Source of the DNA: Camelus bactrianus
Lineage: Eukaryota; Chordata; Mammalia; Artiodactyla; Camelidae
DNA length: 64,000 nucleotides
Assembly: GCF_048773025.1 (NCBI RefSeq)
Contig: NC_133571.1
Coordinates: 13,494,620-13,558,619 of the forward strand
Reading direction: 5' to 3'
Position 1 is the first letter of the stretch. Each line of letters opens with the position of its first letter. This document shows, in pieces, positions 61,215-64,000 of the stretch. The translations under genes were made by a program, and so were the position numbers. Below the pieces are notes generated by a model. The model did not search any database, was not told the origin of the DNA, and saw only the letters and a list, made by a program, of their open reading frames with translations.

Positions 61215-61305
61215 AGGCACCTGCTGAGTGAAGGAGGACATCTTTCTTGGTTGAGCAAGGAGAGAACGTGCAGCCGATAACCGATGCGCCTAGAAGCCAC
61301 CAGCC
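61215..61305 (-). other. CD3D: CD3D 3'UTR
   Basis: Short UTR of about 80-90 bases, colinear with the human one as I remember it (GGTGGCTTCTAG, CTTGCTCAACCAAGAAAG). Confidence 0.7.
61243..61248 (-). terminator. CD3D: CD3D poly(A) signal, variant AAGAAA
   Basis: Reads CCAAGAAAGATGTCC in sense, at the place where human CD3D has CCAATAAATATATCC. No AATAAA or ATTAAA lies nearby. Confidence 0.6.
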
Positions 61306-61377
61306 TCAGGTTCGCCTGTTCCGCGCCCAGTTCTCACCAAGACGACTGTACTGAGCATCACTGTGACCTCGAAGGGG
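61306..61377 (-). CDS. CD3D: CD3D exon 5, second ITAM half and stop
   Basis: Acceptor [36 protein letters not shown] then RRT and TGA. Confidence 0.96.
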   Translation of the reverse strand, partial: PLRGHSDAQYSRLGENWARNRRT

Positions 61378-62722
61378 CTGAGAGATGAGAAGGGGGAACA
61401 ATGAGGCAGGATCAGGACTCTCCTAGTGAGACCCCAGCAGGTCCCGCAGATGAGAGCTCATGCCTAGCCTTTCCAGACTCCCCAGTGATGAATTCCCCAC
61501 TAGGACCCTCACACACACGTTACACCTAATGTCAGGCTCTCCATCCCCACTCACTCCTCTCCCATTCTCACCTTTTTCCCCTCAGGGCTTACCTGATAGA
61601 GCTGGTCATTCCTCAACAAAGCTTGAGTGTCAGCAGCTAGAAGAACCAGGCAAAGAGAGTCAACAGGGGTCTAGGAAGATGGGACAGTGAGACCCCTTGA
61701 ACACTGCAGGGGTACTACAGCTGGTCACACCCTCAGACATCTGTATGAACTAAATGGGTCACAACCTCTGCTAATAACCAGTTGTAGGAGTCCTTAAGAG
61801 ATTGCAAGAGTGACTCCCAGATGGGTCACAAGGCACCACCAGCCCCATTCCTTAGCAGATACACACTCACATCCACAACACACACATGCTCTGTCCCTTC
61901 CACTTACCCCCAGAGACCCTTCCAGTCTCGTGTCCAGCAAAGCAGTAGACTCCCACAGCAAGGAGCAGAGTGGCAATGATGTCGGTGATGATAATACCTG
62001 CCAGGGTGGCTGAGTCCAGCTCCACACAGTTCTGACACACTGTGTGGGGAAGGGAAGTGAGAGGAGAGATGAAGAGTCTTCAAGACCACGGAACCATCTC
62101 TGCCTCTTAGGGCTGCCCCAGGATCTCTCATGCCAAGACCCAATCTTGGAGAAAGATCTCCTGAGAGCCTTGCTACATCCACCTCTAACCTTCTGCCCAA
62201 GAAATCCCTGAGGAGAGCCAAGAAGTAGTCTCAGCTCTTCAGGAACTTGAATAAAGCAGTAGGCCAAACCATCCCCCCAACCAAGCCCCTGCTGCTTGCG
62301 TCATAAGCAGTATTTTTCCTATTGCTCTTTCGCCATAAAGCTCTTTTCCACTCTGAGGGCTCCAAAATCTGACTCATACCATTACAAGAGCAACCCAGTT
62401 TGTTTAGAGAACAGATTGGCACACCACAGCCCCCTCCAGCTAGAAAGTTCCCATATCTAGAGGCCCCAACCATTTCAACTCAAAGGGTCCAGGAGGCACA
62501 TACTTCGAAAATATACTTGCAGAGTAGTCTCTTTGTCCGTTTGTTTATCTGTTGTGTTGCACCTGTACACTCCTCGTGGGTCCTGCATGCGTTTTCCCAA
62601 ATCCAGACTCTTAGTATCTGAGGCCAGTGTTCCTGTTGTTCCCTCTAGCCATATGATGCTGGTATTGCAACTCAAAAATACTTTGTCCTCAAGTTCCTTC
62701 AAATCTATCTCGAAGGGGCTCA
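61306..62722 (-). CDS. CD3D: CD3D, T-cell surface glycoprotein CD3 delta chain (exons 2-5; exon 1 outside the window)
   Basis: Signalling subunit of the T-cell receptor, paired with CD3-epsilon. Coding exons are 62504..62722, 61908..62039, 61593..61636 and 61306..61377, about 155 residues. Features in order: Ig domain starting [21 protein letters not shown], with cysteines in FLSCNTS and YRCNTTD and sequons NTS and NTT; stalk CxxC in MCQNCVELD; membrane helix [20 protein letters not shown] with the buried aspartate; ITAM Tyr in DQLYQPL and AQYSRL. The C-terminus reads NWARNRRT against NWARNK in human. The first coding exon (signal peptide) is not found on the minus strand up to base 64000. 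All junctions keep phase. Confidence 0.97.
61593..61636 (-). CDS. CD3D: CD3D exon 4, first ITAM half
   Basis: 44 bp. Acceptor TTCTTCTAG|CTGCTG, donor [27 protein letters not shown]. In human this exon is alternatively skipped in some transcripts. Confidence 0.96.
61908..62039 (-). CDS. CD3D: CD3D exon 3, stalk and membrane helix
   Basis: 132 bp. Acceptor CCCACACAG|TGTGTC, donor TGGGG|GTAAGT; exon ends in GHETGRVSG. Confidence 0.96.
62504..62722 (-). CDS. CD3D: CD3D exon 2, Ig domain
   Basis: 219 bp, phase 1 to phase 1. Acceptor TTTTCCTTAG|TGAGC; the donor CGAA|GTATGT departs from consensus at the fourth and fifth bases. Confidence 0.95.
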
Positions 62723-64000
62723 CTAAGGAAAAAAATACCACGATTAGAACCAGCAATTTGGTCAACACCAGATCCCTTGTTCTGCTGAGGCCCATACTCA
62801 AGAAGAGCCACTTTCTAGGTCTAGAACAGTTCATGGCTTCTAGTGAGAAAGATGGAAGTCACAAAAGAAAGGCTTCAGCAGACTCTGCATGAACTTCAGG
62901 GGCCAGGAAGGACACAAGGATGCAGTACAAGAGAGGCCAGGCCCTCAAGGACATGGAGCAAAGGAGGAAACCGTGGAACTAGTTTGATCCAAGAAACTTC
63001 CTGGAAATGTGTTCAGACCACTGATTAGAAGTAGAGTCCAGACTACTGAAACACTCAAGAGATAGGGAAAGCAGAAGAACCGTCCTCAATTGGAGATGTC
63101 CACATTTTTTCTCCAAGAAAACTTCCAATTCTACTTCCCAGCCACCTGCAACACTCCCATTTCAACTTCTCATCCTCTTCACTCTCCCTCTGCCCTTGCC
63201 CCAGTCACTCCCAAGGGAGTGGGACTCTCACTACTAGAGCCTTTCCCAGGGCCACTGATGGTTAGAAGTAGGGGGAAAGCTGATATGAATTACCAGCCCA
63301 GTAGTCCAGAAAGAGACCGAGGGCAAATCCCATGTAATGATTTTTAGTTGTTCTATCCTTAGGGAATGGGGGGAAATTTTTTTTTTTATTGAATCCATTC
63401 TTGGGTGCCACACAAGTCAAGTCTTGTAGGGGAGTTTAAGGGCTAGAGGTATGCACAGCACCTTTCTAGATCCACTGAATTGCTTTGACTGAGGGCATCT
63501 CCACTGCCCACAGAGGCGCTGGAATCTGTATCTCCAATCCCAGGGAAAAGTGGAATCTACATTCTCTGTGAGTTTCATAGTCAATTACCAATTTGGATAG
63601 ATTAGCATCCTCTAGAAAACCCCCAGGATAACTGTTTCTCATGCCTCTGTAGCGAGTCAGAAGAATATGCATGTATTCTCAGGGAGGCACATGTACACCA
63701 GATGCTTCACATCGTAAAGTCATGTCTTCCTTGAGGATCCAATTCTAATGGAAATCCTGGATGTCCCAAAAAAGCTGACTACTAGGGTAATCATTCATCC
63801 CAGTTTGCCTGGGGTTGAGGGAATTCCTGGAACATAGGACTATCAGTTTTAAAACCAGGCAAACCAGAATAAGTTGATTGTTCTTTTACCCCAAATCTGC
63901 CCTCCCTTCTGTTCAGCCTCAATTTAACTTTTCCCTTAAATTATCCCCCTAAGTGCTGAGCCATGGCCCCAAGTGGTAACATAAATGATGGCCAAATGAC
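62723..64000. other. CD3D: CD3D intron 1 (partial)
   Basis: A worn hAT-type MITE lies at about 63785-63880 (AGGGTAATCATTCATCCCAG). The 119-residue frame at 62475..62834 only extends exon 2 into the intron. Nothing else seen. Confidence 0.6.

Noticed and set aside
62475-62834. Candidate CD3D start at an ATG upstream of exon 2 (119-residue frame)
   Set aside because: The first 37 or so residues come from intron 1; a strong acceptor and phase fit show that exon 2 begins at 62722.

Overview
The window is mammalian nuclear DNA, almost certainly from a camelid. The main clue is at least nine copies, plus one fragment, of the tRNA-derived camelid SINE of the Vic-1 type. Each has an A-box, a B-box and an AAATAAATAAA/CCTCCCCCC tail, and several have clean target-site duplications. 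The rest of the repeat load (MIR, L2, old and younger L1, MER5A-like hAT elements, ERVL and ERV1 fossils) is ordinary for a placental mammal. All repeat family names are from memory of consensus sequences.

The genes match the human 11q23 order MPZL3 - MPZL2 - CD3E - CD3D. MPZL3 is on the minus strand; coding exons 1-3 lie at 12077..994 and the rest lies beyond the left edge. A CpG-rich promoter sits at about 11.93-12.21 kb. MPZL2 is on the minus strand and complete (16653..22637, 215 aa), with a probable extra 3'UTR exon at 15162..~13190. A repeat-rich stretch without genes (22.7-45.2 kb) follows. CD3E is on the plus strand and complete (coding 45610..54475, 194 aa, eight coding exons plus one upstream non-coding exon). 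CD3D is on the minus strand; exons 2-5 lie at 62722..61306 and exon 1 lies beyond the right edge. CD3E and CD3D are tail to tail, about 6 kb apart.

The splice model of every gene was checked base by base: GT/AG sites, codon phase across each junction, and fit to the known human proteins. MPZL2 and MPZL3 are paralogous single-V-type-Ig membrane adhesion proteins with identical exon sizes for their Ig exons (167 and 211 bp). CD3-epsilon and CD3-delta pair as a signalling dimer of the T-cell receptor complex; both show the CxxC stalk motif, a membrane-buried aspartate and a cytoplasmic ITAM.

I see no undescribed biological system. The most useful leads are a possible N-glycosylation site in camelid CD3-epsilon, three tiny symmetric N-terminal exons in CD3E, a minimal upstream ORF created by splicing in the CD3E 5'UTR, a variant AAGAAA poly(A) signal in CD3D, an RFX X-box in the MPZL3 promoter, and a SINE lying 60 bp from the CD3E exon 6 acceptor.
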